Shown here: positions 36,028 to 45,003 of the stretch, in pieces | Position numbering within the stretch: position 1 is the stretch's first letter | Layout of the letters: each line of letters begins with the position of its first letter | The notes under the pieces: generated by a model | Seen by the model: the letters and a program-made list of their open reading frames with translations, nothing else | Database searches by the model: none | Told to the model about the DNA's origin: nothing | Position numbers and translations under genes: made by a program | NCBI GenBank assembly: GCA_039821645.1 | Contig: JBCBNU010000007.1 | Span: forward strand, 1 to 64,000 | Origin: CALBPI01 sp039821645 | GTDB taxonomy: Bacteria > Pseudomonadota > Gammaproteobacteria > Steroidobacterales > Woeseiaceae | Length of the DNA stretch: 64,000 bases | Direction of reading: 5' to 3'

Positions 36028-37353
36028 TCAAGCACTCGCCTGCGCGACTGCTGTTGACGCTTCTGCGTCGGGATTCAATTGATCGATCCGATCCAGCACC
36101 AGTCCGGTTTCCGCACATAGCTGCTCGAACGCCACACGTTCCATATCGATTGTTAATACACACTCGCCTTGTTGCGTGTAGGTCTCAGAAAGAACCGCAC
36201 CAGCATCAAATAAGCGAGACCTCAGCAAACCCTCTTGGGCGCTGAGCACCAAAGTTCCCTGGACATGATCCAAAGCGACCAGTTGCCCTACCGCTGTCCG
36301 CAACAGATCCAGACCGTCACCGGATTGCGCGCTCAACCAGACGCTGGCAGGAGCCGCGTCGGACGCGCTGCGAAACTGTGGCAACCGTCCCTGGATGTCT
36401 ATTTTATTGTATACGCGAAGCTGGCGCACCTTGCCGGCGCCGATACCCTCCAGCACCTCGTTCACCTGCGTCTCGCGGAGTGCATGTTCAGGATCGGCGG
36501 CATCAATCACATGCACGATCAGGTCTGCTTCGCGCGTCTCTGTCAGAGTCGCCTTGAATGCTGCGACCAACTCATGCGGTAGATCGGATACAAAACCGAC
36601 GGTGTCTGCCAACACCACCTCGCGCTGCGCCGACAGCTCCCAACGACGCAGCGTTGGGTCGAGTGTGGCGAAAAGCTGATCTGCCGCGTAAACGCCGGAA
36701 TCGGTCAGCGCGTTAAACAGCGTCGACTTCCCGGCGTTGGTATATCCGACGAGCGCAATCGTTGGCATGCGGTTTCGAACCCGGTTGCGCCGACCGAGTT
36801 CTCGCTGCTGGTCGACTTTGCGCAGCCGCTCAGTCAATCGCGTAATGCGCTGGCGCACGAGGCGTCGATCCGTTTCGAGCTGAGTTTCACCGGGACCGCG
36901 TAACCCGATGCCGCCCTTTTGACGCTCGAGGTGGGTCCAGCCGCGAACCAGCCGCGTCGACAGATGCCGCAGCTGCGCGAGCTCGACTTGCAACTTGCCC
37001 TCGAACGATCGCGCGCGCTGCGCGAAAATATCGAGGATCAAACCCGCCCGGTCCAGAACACGGCACTTCAATTCACGCTCGAGGTTACGCTCCTGGGTCG
37101 GCGTCAGTGCGTGACTGACCAACAGCAGCTCTACTTTTTCGTGGCGTACCCGATCTTTTAGTTCAGCGACCTTGCCACGTCCGATCAGAAACCGGGATTC
37201 CGGCTGCGAACGCTGCACAATAATACTGTCGAGCACGTCTGCACCGGCGGATATCGCCAGCTCGACAAACTCTTGAAGGTCGCAACTTTCGCGACCAAAA
37301 AATTGTGGATGAACGATGAGTACACGTTCGCCCGATTTCGGTCGCTCAAACAT
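36028..37353 (-). CDS. hflX: Ribosome-rescue GTPase HflX
   Basis: HflX is a GTPase that binds the 50S subunit and splits stalled ribosomes. The 441-residue product has the N-terminal nucleotide-binding domain (ERVLIVHPQF), the GGxGxRGPGETQLE linker (GGIGLRGPGETQLETDRRL), P-loop GYTNAGKSTLF and DTVGFVSDLP. I chose the ATG at 37353, which gives the family N terminus; a TTG seven codons upstream is possible. It lies 38 bp after hfq. Confidence 0.96.
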   Translation of the reverse strand: MFERPKSGERVLIVHPQFFGRESCDLQEFVELAISAGADVLDSIIVQRSQPESRFLIGRGKVAELKDRVRHEKVELLLVSHALTPTQERNLERELKCRVLDRAGLILDIFAQRARSFEGKLQVELAQLRHLSTRLVRGWTHLERQKGGIGLRGPGETQLETDRRLVRQRITRLTERLRKVDQQRELGRRNRVRNRMPTIALVGYTNAGKSTLFNALTDSGVYAADQLFATLDPTLRRWELSAQREVVLADTVGFVSDLPHELVAAFKATLTETREADLIVHVIDAADPEHALRETQVNEVLEGIGAGKVRQLRVYNKIDIQGRLPQFRSASDAAPASVWLSAQSGDGLDLLRTAVGQLVALDHVQGTLVLSAQEGLLRSRLFDAGAVLSETYTQQGECVLTIDMERVAFEQLCAETGLVLDRIDQLNPDAEASTAVAQASA

Positions 37354-37391
37354 GATGAGTGTTGCCTGCGTCAAACTCAGGCAATCCGTAA

Positions 37392-37640
37392 TTAATCGTC
37401 GTCGCTTCGACCGTCATCATCACTCAGTGGCAAGCGCACGTTGCGCGCCGGCACAACCGTCGAGATCGCATGCTTGTAAACCATCTGGTTGACGCTATTT
37501 TTCAGAAGCACCACGAATTGATCGAACGAATCGATTTGTCCCTGTAGTTTGATCCCGTTTACGAGGTAAATGGATACCGGCACCTTTTCCTTGCGCAGAA
37601 TATTGAGAAACGGATCCTGCAGTGATTGTCCCTTTGCCAT
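37392..37640 (-). CDS. hfq: RNA chaperone Hfq
   Basis: Hfq is a hexameric Sm-like protein that pairs small RNAs with mRNAs. The 82-residue product begins MAKGQSLQDPFLNILRKE and contains the Sm1 segment VNGIKLQGQIDSFDQFVV and Sm2 YKHAISTVVP. The C-terminal tail is short and acidic (SDDDGRSDDD). The ATG at 37640 follows AAGGAG and is preferred over a longer frame. It has a 141-bp gap upstream that may hold its own regulation. Confidence 0.98.
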   Translation of the reverse strand: MAKGQSLQDPFLNILRKEKVPVSIYLVNGIKLQGQIDSFDQFVVLLKNSVNQMVYKHAISTVVPARNVRLPLSDDDGRSDDD

Positions 37641-37724
37641 AGGAATCTCCTTCTTTTTGCCCACGAGGACCTCGCGAGCTGCCCAAGCACGATTTGGCCC
37701 TCTAGATGAAATTTGATGGTAGCA

Positions 37725-37766
37725 CAGCGTTTCGCGGCTTCGTTTCTGTGATTCGAAACAACGCTG
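37725..37766. repeat. Inverted repeat in the miaA-hfq gap
   Basis: CAGCGTTTCG (37725-37734) is complementary to CGAAAC (37754-37759) plus GCTG (37763-37766), with three unpaired bases AAC in the second arm. It lies 16 bp after the miaA stop and 85 bp before the hfq start on the coding strand. No T tract follows, so it looks like an RNA leader or processing structure more than a terminator. Confidence 0.35.
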
Positions 37767-37781
37767 TCAAGAATACTAAGG

Positions 37782-38741
37782 TTAAATCTGTGCAGTTTCA
37801 GCGGCGAGCACTTGCTCGCACAATGTAGTGATGGGGCCAATCGGATCGCTTTCAAGAGGATCGAATACGTGTATGTCCGGCATACCCCGCAGCCAGGTAT
37901 GCTGACGTTTGGCCAAACGGCGAGTGGCGGTCATCGCGTCCTGAATAGCCTGCTCATACTCACAGTCGCCCGCCAACCAGGCGGCGATCTGACGATAACC
38001 AACCGCTCGCAGGCTGGGTAGATCGGTGTGCACGCCCGGCCGTTTCAGCAACCCCTTAACCTCATCAACGAAACCCGCTTCGACCATTTGCTCGAATCGC
38101 TGCTGAATCCGTTCGTGCAGCACAGTACGGTCGCTCGTCAAAAGAGCCATTCGCGCCACCGTCCAGTCATTGTCGATTTTTTTCGGGTTTGATTGAAGCG
38201 CGCTGATCGGGTGTCCGGTCAATCGATACACTTCCAGCGCTCGCTGGATGCGCTGCGCATCATTTGGCGCAATTCTGGCAGCGGCATCGGGGTCGACACG
38301 GATCAACTCGAGGTGCATCCCAGGCCAGCCGACGCGCTGTGCTTGCGCATCAATTTCGCGCCTGCAGTCAGGGTCTGCCTCTGGCAAATCGGCCAGCCCA
38401 TCCAGAAGTCGCTTGAAATACAGCATAGTCCCGCCGACCAACAACGGCGTGCGACCCCTCGCGTGACTGGCCTCGATGGCAACTGTGCAATCCTGTACGA
38501 ATTGCGCCACAGAATAAGGTTGCTCGGGATCAACGATGTCGATGAGTGCGTGGGGGTAGCGCGCTAACATCTCGGGTGATGGCTTAGCTGTGCCAATATT
38601 CAAACCGCGGTAGACCAGCGCCGAGTCCACACTGATCAAATCCACCGGCAAGCGATCGGCGATTCGCATTGCGACCTCGGTCTTGCCCATGGCCGTCGGT
38701 CCCATCAGGCACAGCACAGTGTCGCGCACGCCCTCAGCCAC
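37782..38741 (-). CDS. miaA: tRNA dimethylallyltransferase MiaA
   Basis: MiaA prenylates A37 of tRNAs reading U-starting codons. The product is 319 residues from a GTG at 38741, with P-loop GPTAMGKTEVA and SVDSALVYRGLNIGTAKPS. The start is set by context: mutL's TAG and this GTG share a G (TAGTG), and GAGGG lies about 7 bases upstream. A longer in-frame start would run 75 bp into mutL without support. The mutL-miaA-hfq order is conserved. Confidence 0.95.
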   Translation of the reverse strand: MAEGVRDTVLCLMGPTAMGKTEVAMRIADRLPVDLISVDSALVYRGLNIGTAKPSPEMLARYPHALIDIVDPEQPYSVAQFVQDCTVAIEASHARGRTPLLVGGTMLYFKRLLDGLADLPEADPDCRREIDAQAQRVGWPGMHLELIRVDPDAAARIAPNDAQRIQRALEVYRLTGHPISALQSNPKKIDNDWTVARMALLTSDRTVLHERIQQRFEQMVEAGFVDEVKGLLKRPGVHTDLPSLRAVGYRQIAAWLAGDCEYEQAIQDAMTATRRLAKRQHTWLRGMPDIHVFDPLESDPIGPITTLCEQVLAAETAQI

Positions 38742-40510
38742 TACTGCCCTCGAAGAAAGAGGCGATCGAGTTCCGGCATGCCGAGCTGTGTCCAAGTGGG
38801 CCGACCATGATTGCACTGATCTGCCCGATCCGTCGCTTCCATGTCGCGCAGCAGCGCATTCATTTCAGGCAGCGTCAGCTTTCGGTTGGCGCGGACCGAC
38901 GCATGACAAGCCATGGTTGCCAACAACTCGTCGGTGAATGCCGCAATCCGACCGCTTCGCCCCAGCGATTCAAAATCGGCGAGCACATCGCGTAACAGCG
39001 ACTCCGCACGTGTTGCGTCGAGCAGCGCAGGAATCTCACGCAGGATCACGGCCTCCGGACCGCCGCGCTCAACAACCATCCCCGCCTGCCGCAACACCGC
39101 TGCATTCGCTTCGCACAAGTCTGCTTCGGCACGTGACACGTTCAGTCGCAAAGGCACCAGAAGCGGTTGGCGAACCATTGCACGATCCGAATGTGCCTTC
39201 TTTAAGCGCTCGTAGGTGATGCGCTCATGCGCCGCATGCATGTCGACGATCACGAGACCCTCTGCGTTTTCAGCGAGAATAAATACGCCGTGAATCTGCG
39301 CCACTGCGAAGCCTAGCGGCGGCGGCGCATCGTCAGCCACGGGAGGAATCGCAGCCGGCATCTCCCGCACGAGATTGGTCCAGTTTGTAGTACTGGTTGT
39401 GCCAGTGGATGTTGCGCGATTCATGTCATTCGGCGTCGCGAGGGAAAGACCTGACTGAGATACAGGCGCCGGCCGAGACGGCAACCCGGTTACCGCATTG
39501 CGCTCGGTTCCTGGCCTTGTCGACCGCATGGCATCGGTTACCGTTCGTTGCACCAATGCGTGTATGGCGCCCGAGTCGCGGAATCGCACCTCGGTTTTGG
39601 CAGGGTGCGCGTTCACGTCAACTCGCGTCGGATTCATCGAAATCCACATGACGTACGCGGGGTGTCTGCCGTGGAACAAGACATCCTGATAGCCCATTCG
39701 TACCGCATGCATGATCGTTTTGTCACGCACCCATCGCCCGTTGACGAACGCGTATTGCATGTCTGGCTGTGAGCGGTTGAACGCCGGTGCTGCGAGCCAC
39801 GCATCGATCGCAAGCCCTTCGCGATGCTGACTTGCAGGAATGGCCGCAGCGATGAACTCGGTACCGAGCAATTGCTCGATGCGGCGTTCCGGCCCTTCGC
39901 CGTCAGGTACCGCGGCGAGGTGCATCGAATTGCGTCCATTGTGCTTGAGCGTGAAAGCGACCGAGGGATGTGCCAGCGCAAGACGCCGAACGACCCGTTC
40001 GATATGCGTAAATTCGGTTTTCTCCGTGCGCAGGAACTTTCGGCGCGCCGGCGTGTTGTAGAACAGATCCCGGACCGTCACCCGAGCACCGCTGCGCATG
40101 GCTGTCGGCACAATGTCATGCGCGGCGCCTCCCTGAACCGCGAGCATCGCACCATGCTCGCCAGACTCAGTGCGCGCCGCGAGTTCCACGCGCGCGACCG
40201 ATGCGATACTGGGCAACGCCTCCCCACGGAAGCCGAGAGATGCGACCGCGGACAGGTCTTCAAGGCTCGTGACCTTGCTGGTCGCATGGCGCGACAGCGC
40301 AAGTGGCAACTCGTCTGCTGCGATGCCAACGCCATCATCAGTGATCTCGATCAGTCGCGCACCGCCCGCCTCGATCGAGATGCCGATGTGCTGCGCGCGC
40401 GCATCGAGACTGTTCTCGACCAGCTCCTTGACTACGGAAGCGGGCCGTTCAATGACTTCTCCCGCCGCGATCTGATTGATCAGATGGTCGGGCAGCTGCT
40501 GAATGGGCAC
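38741..40510 (-). CDS. mutL: DNA mismatch repair protein MutL (endonuclease-motif type)
   Basis: MutL links mismatch recognition to strand removal. The 589-residue protein has the GHKL ATPase motifs NSLDA, DDGVGI and GFRGEALPSI near the N terminus and a C-terminal dimerisation domain. That domain contains DMHAAHERITYE (Asp423 to Glu434), which fits the metal-binding DxHA(x)2E(x)4E endonuclease pattern, plus ACHASVR and CNHGRP. E. coli-type MutL lacks this set. It lies 8 bp after amiB and overlaps miaA. Confidence 0.96.
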   Translation of the reverse strand: MPIQQLPDHLINQIAAGEVIERPASVVKELVENSLDARAQHIGISIEAGGARLIEITDDGVGIAADELPLALSRHATSKVTSLEDLSAVASLGFRGEALPSIASVARVELAARTESGEHGAMLAVQGGAAHDIVPTAMRSGARVTVRDLFYNTPARRKFLRTEKTEFTHIERVVRRLALAHPSVAFTLKHNGRNSMHLAAVPDGEGPERRIEQLLGTEFIAAAIPASQHREGLAIDAWLAAPAFNRSQPDMQYAFVNGRWVRDKTIMHAVRMGYQDVLFHGRHPAYVMWISMNPTRVDVNAHPAKTEVRFRDSGAIHALVQRTVTDAMRSTRPGTERNAVTGLPSRPAPVSQSGLSLATPNDMNRATSTGTTSTTNWTNLVREMPAAIPPVADDAPPPLGFAVAQIHGVFILAENAEGLVIVDMHAAHERITYERLKKAHSDRAMVRQPLLVPLRLNVSRAEADLCEANAAVLRQAGMVVERGGPEAVILREIPALLDATRAESLLRDVLADFESLGRSGRIAAFTDELLATMACHASVRANRKLTLPEMNALLRDMEATDRADQCNHGRPTWTQLGMPELDRLFLRGQ

Positions 40511-40518
40511 CGGGTCGA

Positions 40519-41835
40519 TTACCCTCCGGGTATACGCAACACCTGGCCCACGCGGATACGGTCACTCGTCAGAGCGTTTTCCTGGCGCAGACGCGCCAGA
40601 CTCACCCTGTAGCGGTCAGCGATTTCACTGAGCGTGTCGCCAGGAGAAATCGTATGGGTTCGTGCGAGCACCTGATTGTGGTCCAACTGTGCAAAAAGAC
40701 TATCCACAGGTGGATTTTCCACAAAATGCTCGCGAATACCCGAAAAGATTGCTTGTGCCAGTTTCTCCTGATGCGCCGCGCTGCGCAGATTCTGCTCTTC
40801 CTGCGGATTGGAGATGTAGGCGGTCTCTACAAGAATCGACGGCACATCCGGCGATTTCAGCACGATGAAGCCAGCCTGCTGCACCGTGCGGCGGTGTAAC
40901 CGATTCACCCCGCCCATTTGATTGAGTACCAGTTGACCGATCTCTATCGAGGAATTCAGAGTCGCAGTCTGCGACAGGTCCATTAGCACGCGCGCAAGGT
41001 CGGGCTCTTTGTCGGTCAGCTCCACACCGCCGATGAGCGAGGCGTTTTGATCGGCTGCAAGGCGCCGCGCCGCTTCACTACTCGCACCCTCCAGTGACAA
41101 GGCATACACCGAAGAGCCGCGCGCCCGCCGATCCTCCACCGCATCCGCGTGGATCGATACAAACAAATCAGCATTTGCGCTTCGGGCGATTTCCATCCGG
41201 GCCCAGTGGTCGATATACACATCTCGGTCGCGGACCATCAGTGCCCTCATACCCGGCTCGGCATCAATCAATTTGCGCAGTCGCCGCGCGATCGCGAGCA
41301 CGACGTCCTTCTCGTAAGTGCGCTGTTTGCCGACCGCGCCGGGATCGTGGCCGCCATGCCCAGGATCGAGCACGACCACGATATCGCGACTGGAGCGAGT
41401 CAGACGTTTGACGGTTGGCATTGCGGCGCGCTCGCCAAGATCGATCACGAGACGTTCCGCACTACCGCGTGCGGGTCCGGCAAGAAAACTGCGCGCTCTA
41501 ATCGCGTGGTCGAGATCCAGCACAATGCGCAGCCCTTCCTGCCCGCGCTCCGCTGCACGAATCGTGCGTACAACACCGATATCTTTGGGCAAGCGATCCG
41601 CCAAAGCGCCCAACTTTCCGTCAACAATATCGATAACCACCCGGTCAGGTTGGCGCAGCGTGAAGAGGTTGTAGCGCGCTGGACCACTAAGGTCGAAGAC
41701 CACTCGGGTGTGGTTCGCCTCGGTTGAGGCACGGACCCCATTGACGACAGCGCCTGCACCGGCCATCGAGGGTGCCAGGAGCAGAAACAGGCCCAACAAG
41801 CGCAACATCGTCATCATCCGTCGATCACATCGCAT
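40519..41835 (-). CDS. amiB: N-acetylmuramoyl-L-alanine amidase (AmiB-like) with AMIN and LysM
   Basis: This exported cell-wall amidase removes peptide stems from peptidoglycan during cell separation. The 438-residue protein has a signal peptide (hydrophobic core LRLLGLFLLLAP), an AMIN localisation domain (about 30-130), a zinc amidase_3 domain with VLDPGHGGHDPGA and later VETAYISN (about 150-375), and a C-terminal LysM repeat (THTISPGDTLSEIADRYRVS). Four in-frame ATGs lie within the first ten codons, so the exact start is uncertain. Position before mutL matches E. coli amiB. Confidence 0.94.
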   Translation of the reverse strand: MRCDRRMMTMLRLLGLFLLLAPSMAGAGAVVNGVRASTEANHTRVVFDLSGPARYNLFTLRQPDRVVIDIVDGKLGALADRLPKDIGVVRTIRAAERGQEGLRIVLDLDHAIRARSFLAGPARGSAERLVIDLGERAAMPTVKRLTRSSRDIVVVLDPGHGGHDPGAVGKQRTYEKDVVLAIARRLRKLIDAEPGMRALMVRDRDVYIDHWARMEIARSANADLFVSIHADAVEDRRARGSSVYALSLEGASSEAARRLAADQNASLIGGVELTDKEPDLARVLMDLSQTATLNSSIEIGQLVLNQMGGVNRLHRRTVQQAGFIVLKSPDVPSILVETAYISNPQEEQNLRSAAHQEKLAQAIFSGIREHFVENPPVDSLFAQLDHNQVLARTHTISPGDTLSEIADRYRVSLARLRQENALTSDRIRVGQVLRIPGG

Positions 41836-41892
41836 TATGTTGGGTGGATACTATCCCCGCATACAGCTCGATTTCAATAAAAACTCAACTAA

Positions 41893-41898
41893 ATTATA
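41893..41898 (-). promoter_or_regulatory. Consensus -10 upstream of amiB
   Basis: TATAAT is present on the minus strand, about 57 bp before the amiB start, in an AT-rich stretch behind tsaE. No good -35 is found at 16-18 bp (AGGTTA at 17). It probably drives amiB and the genes behind it, but it rests on the -10 alone. Confidence 0.4.
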
Positions 41899-41920
41899 GA
41901 AGTAGAGTTGCAACCTAACC

Positions 41921-42406
41921 TTAATTCGTAAGCACTGCCTGCAATACCGACTGCCCAATCGGGCTGCCGGCAGCGACCATCGCCGCTCGACCCTCGCCTT
42001 CGGGTCTCAGCCGAACGTCCAAATCAGCGTCCGAAACAAGCTCCGGAACGCGCTCCGGCCATTCGACGATGCGGATGCTATCGGTGAGATCGCGCCAACC
42101 CAGGAATTCAAGTTCCGACGCATCGGCCAACCTGTACAGATCGAGATGGGTGACCGTTGCAAACTCAAGTTGATACGGCTCGAGCAGGGCGTAGGTCGGA
42201 CTCGGAACAGAGCCAGTGTGCCCCAGTCCACGAATCAAGCCGCGCGCCAACGAGGTCTTGCCGGCGCCAAGATCACCGGTGAGCGTGAGTAACATCGACG
42301 TCGCATTCGCGCGTTGAATCGCGGTGGCCAGTAGACCACCGAATGCGGTGGTGGCGCCTTCGTCAGTCAGGTGAATGCCGTAGGTCAGTGGCGCGGATTG
42401 AGCCAA
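41921..42406 (-). CDS. tsaE: tRNA threonylcarbamoyladenosine biosynthesis ATPase TsaE
   Basis: TsaE is the P-loop ATPase that supports TsaBD in t6A37 formation. The 161-residue protein has Walker A GDLGAGKTSLARGLIRGLG, SPTYALLEPY and a LDLYRL segment. The start is TTG (42406), overlapping the end of nnr by 22 bp, which implies coupling. It matches yjeE in the E. coli yjeF-yjeE-amiB order. Confidence 0.95.
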   Translation of the reverse strand: MAQSAPLTYGIHLTDEGATTAFGGLLATAIQRANATSMLLTLTGDLGAGKTSLARGLIRGLGHTGSVPSPTYALLEPYQLEFATVTHLDLYRLADASELEFLGWRDLTDSIRIVEWPERVPELVSDADLDVRLRPEGEGRAAMVAAGSPIGQSVLQAVLTN

Positions 42407-43881
42407 TGCCTGAGCTCTCCGAGCAGCTCACCCGCCAACAGACCGCGCTCGCCACGACGCGCTGCGGAATCACCGGCCAGTGCATGCACCAATACCCCGG
42501 TGCGCGCCGCCGTGGCCGGGGCAAGGCCCTGTGCTAATAAGGCAGCAATCAAGCCGGTGAGCACATCACCCATGCCAGGTGCCGACATGCCTGGGTTGCC
42601 AAACGGGCAGATGCTCGGTGTCGATCCGCCGTCGGATACCAGCGTTCCCGCCCCTTTCAAGACGACAATGGCTCCGGTCATCGCTTGCAGCTCCGCCAGA
42701 GCGACTAAGCGATCGGATTGCACCGACTGCGGGTTGGTACCGAGTAAACGTGCCGCTTCGCCCGGGTGCGGCGTGATGATGCAAGGCGCCTCCAGACGGT
42801 GCCAAACGCCATCGTCTTCACTCATGATATTGAGCGCATCAGCGTCGAGCACCATGGGCTTTCCGGAGGCGAGAACACGCCCGAGCAGCATGCGACTCCA
42901 TTCGGTGACGTCCAAACCTGGTCCACACGCAATGACAGTTGCCCGCGCAATCAGTTGATCGATGGCGGCTTCGTCCTCAACACCGTCGGTCATCAATTCC
43001 GGACGGGCCGCGACCATACTTGCCGCATGTGATTTGGCTGTTGCGACGGTCACAAGACCAGCGCCACCACGCAGCGCCGCCTCGGCGCTCAAGCGCGCGG
43101 CGCCCGGCATACCCTCAGCGCCACCGACACAAAGCACATGGCCGAATTGTCCTTTGTGCGCGTTTAAATCGCGTCTGGGTAGCGTCTCTGCAACTTCGTC
43201 CCGATATTGGCGACGCAAGACGGGCGTCGTCTCGGCATACACCGCGCGCGGCAACTCCAGATCGGCGAACACCAGACGGCCGCAATGCGCAGGACCTGCC
43301 GCCAGAAACAGACCGCTGTTGAGCCCAACAAAAGTCACTGTCAGGTCGGCCTGCACGGCGATCCCGCGGACAATGCCGGTGTCGCCATCGAGTCCTGATG
43401 GAATATCAAGAGACGTCACTGGTGTGGCTGCCGTGTTCAGGACTCGGATCGCCGCCGCGTACTCGTCCGCAACGTCGCGCTTTAACCCGCTGCCGATAAG
43501 GGCGTCCACGACCATGCCAACCCCCTCGACCAACGCCGGGTCCCAAGCCCGCAGCCGCCCGCCAGCGGCAGCGAACTCCTCGTAGGCACGCGCCGCATCC
43601 CCGCTCAAGTCTTCCGGATCACTGAAAGCAACAACGCGGACCGCCAATCCCGCGGCCCGAGCCAGACGCGCAACCACGTAGCCATCGCCGGCATTATTAC
43701 CACCACCACAGAGCACGAGCAGGGAGCGCAGTCCGGGATAGCGCTGATTCATGACGGACAACGTAGCCGCTCCGGCTCGGCGCATGAGCGTATAGCCGGG
43801 CACACCGAACTGATCGATCGCGCGCTGATCGAGCTCGCGCACACCGTTAGCAGAGAAAATATCAACCGGCAGGGTAATCAC
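42385..43881 (-). CDS. nnr: Bifunctional NAD(P)H-hydrate epimerase/ADP-dependent dehydratase
   Basis: Nnr repairs hydrated NADH and NADPH. The 498-residue protein has the YjeF N-terminal epimerase domain (about 1-215) with GGGNNAGDGYVVARLA and a ribokinase-like dehydratase domain (about 230-495) with TPHPGEAARLLG and GMGDVLTGLIAALLAQG. The start codon is GTG at 43881, only 21 bp from the divergent queG ATG and without a ribosome site, which would suit a leaderless transcript. Confidence 0.96.
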   Translation of the reverse strand: MITLPVDIFSANGVRELDQRAIDQFGVPGYTLMRRAGAATLSVMNQRYPGLRSLLVLCGGGNNAGDGYVVARLARAAGLAVRVVAFSDPEDLSGDAARAYEEFAAAGGRLRAWDPALVEGVGMVVDALIGSGLKRDVADEYAAAIRVLNTAATPVTSLDIPSGLDGDTGIVRGIAVQADLTVTFVGLNSGLFLAAGPAHCGRLVFADLELPRAVYAETTPVLRRQYRDEVAETLPRRDLNAHKGQFGHVLCVGGAEGMPGAARLSAEAALRGGAGLVTVATAKSHAASMVAARPELMTDGVEDEAAIDQLIARATVIACGPGLDVTEWSRMLLGRVLASGKPMVLDADALNIMSEDDGVWHRLEAPCIITPHPGEAARLLGTNPQSVQSDRLVALAELQAMTGAIVVLKGAGTLVSDGGSTPSICPFGNPGMSAPGMGDVLTGLIAALLAQGLAPATAARTGVLVHALAGDSAARRGERGLLAGELLGELRHWLNPRH

Positions 43882-43888
43882 GTCTCGA

Positions 43889-43896
43889 ATTATACT
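43889..43896. promoter_or_regulatory. Overlapping divergent -10 elements for nnr and queG
   Basis: Bases 43889-43894 read ATTATA, which is TATAAT on the minus strand, and 43891-43896 read TATACT on the plus strand. Each sits 6-7 bases from the start codon of its gene (nnr GTG 43881, queG ATG 43903), so transcripts would begin at or next to the start codons. The -35 regions are poor in both directions. Confidence 0.4.
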
Positions 43897-43902
43897 CCGG
43901 GA

Positions 43903-45003
43903 ATGTCGTCAGACGAATCCAATGCACGTTTGCGATCCCTTTACCGCACCATCGAGCAAATCGCTTATGCGCTCGGATTCGATGCGTTCGGGGTAAGCGA
44001 CATCGATCTCGGCCAAGCCGGCGACCGCCTGGAGCGTTGGCTGGCCGAGCATCGGCATGGCGACATGGCGTGGATGGCGCGGCATGGCGAGAAGCGTTGG
44101 AAGCCAGATTTACTGGTGCCCGGCACTGTGCGTGCAATCTGTGTGCGGCTGGACTACCTACCCGAGGACGCCGAGCAGGCAATCGCGATGCTCGACCACC
44201 CCAGCAAAGCTTACGTCTCGCGCTACGCGCTGGGTCGCGACTACCACAGGGTTATGCGACCGCGCTTACAGAAACTTGCGGCGGCGGTCGAGGAAAAAAT
44301 CGGTCAATTTGGCTACCGGGCTTTCGTCGACAGCGCGCCCGTGATGGAAAAACCACTGGCACAAAAAGCCGGGGTCGGCTGGATCGGGAAACACACCAAC
44401 CTGATCAACAAGCGCGCAGGTTCATGGTTTTTTCTCGGGGAGCTGTACACCGATCTCGAATTACCGGTCGACTCACCGTCGACCGATCACTGCGGCAGTT
44501 GCACGACCTGCATTGAGGTGTGTCCAACGCGCGCGATAACAGGACCGTATGAACTCGATGCGCGTCGCTGTATTTCGTACCTGACAATAGAAAAAGATGG
44601 CTCGATTCCCGAAAGTCTGCGCAAGGGTATCGGCAATCGAATCTATGGCTGTGATGACTGCCAGCTGTTTTGCCCATGGAACAAGTTTGCGCGCATCAGC
44701 AAGGAAACAGACTTCGCCCCTCGGCACGGATTGAACGACGCGCAACTCGCGGCACTAGCGATGCAATCAGAAACCGATTGGTTGTCGGATATGGCTGGCA
44801 GCGCGATCCGTCGAATCGGCTTCGCACGATGGCGGCGCAACCTCGCCGTAGCGCTCGGTAATGCGACCGATCCCGACACCGAAATTGACGCCGCACTGGA
44901 GCATCTCGCACAGTGCGACGACGCATTGGTCTCCGAACATGCCCGCTGGGGGCAAACACAACGCCGTGCGCTCGCCGAGGAGTCCGTACATGAACGCGCC
45001 TGA
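43903..45003 (+). CDS. queG: Epoxyqueuosine reductase QueG
   Basis: QueG is a cobalamin- and iron-sulfur-dependent enzyme that completes queuosine in tRNA. The 366-residue protein has the N-terminal cobalamin-binding part and two [4Fe-4S] cysteine clusters, CGSCTTCIEVCP and CDDCQLFCPWN, followed by a HEAT-like C-terminal region. It is divergent from nnr, as yjeS is in E. coli. Its last 14 bp overlap the PPK2 gene. Confidence 0.96.
   Translation: MSSDESNARLRSLYRTIEQIAYALGFDAFGVSDIDLGQAGDRLERWLAEHRHGDMAWMARHGEKRWKPDLLVPGTVRAICVRLDYLPEDAEQAIAMLDHPSKAYVSRYALGRDYHRVMRPRLQKLAAAVEEKIGQFGYRAFVDSAPVMEKPLAQKAGVGWIGKHTNLINKRAGSWFFLGELYTDLELPVDSPSTDHCGSCTTCIEVCPTRAITGPYELDARRCISYLTIEKDGSIPESLRKGIGNRIYGCDDCQLFCPWNKFARISKETDFAPRHGLNDAQLAALAMQSETDWLSDMAGSAIRRIGFARWRRNLAVALGNATDPDTEIDAALEHLAQCDDALVSEHARWGQTQRRALAEESVHERA

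Noticed and set aside
37742..37770. Sigma-70 promoter for hfq with -35 TTGACA (complement of 37765-37770)
   Set aside because: The hexamer is perfect, but the bases at the -10 position read AGAAAC, which does not fit.
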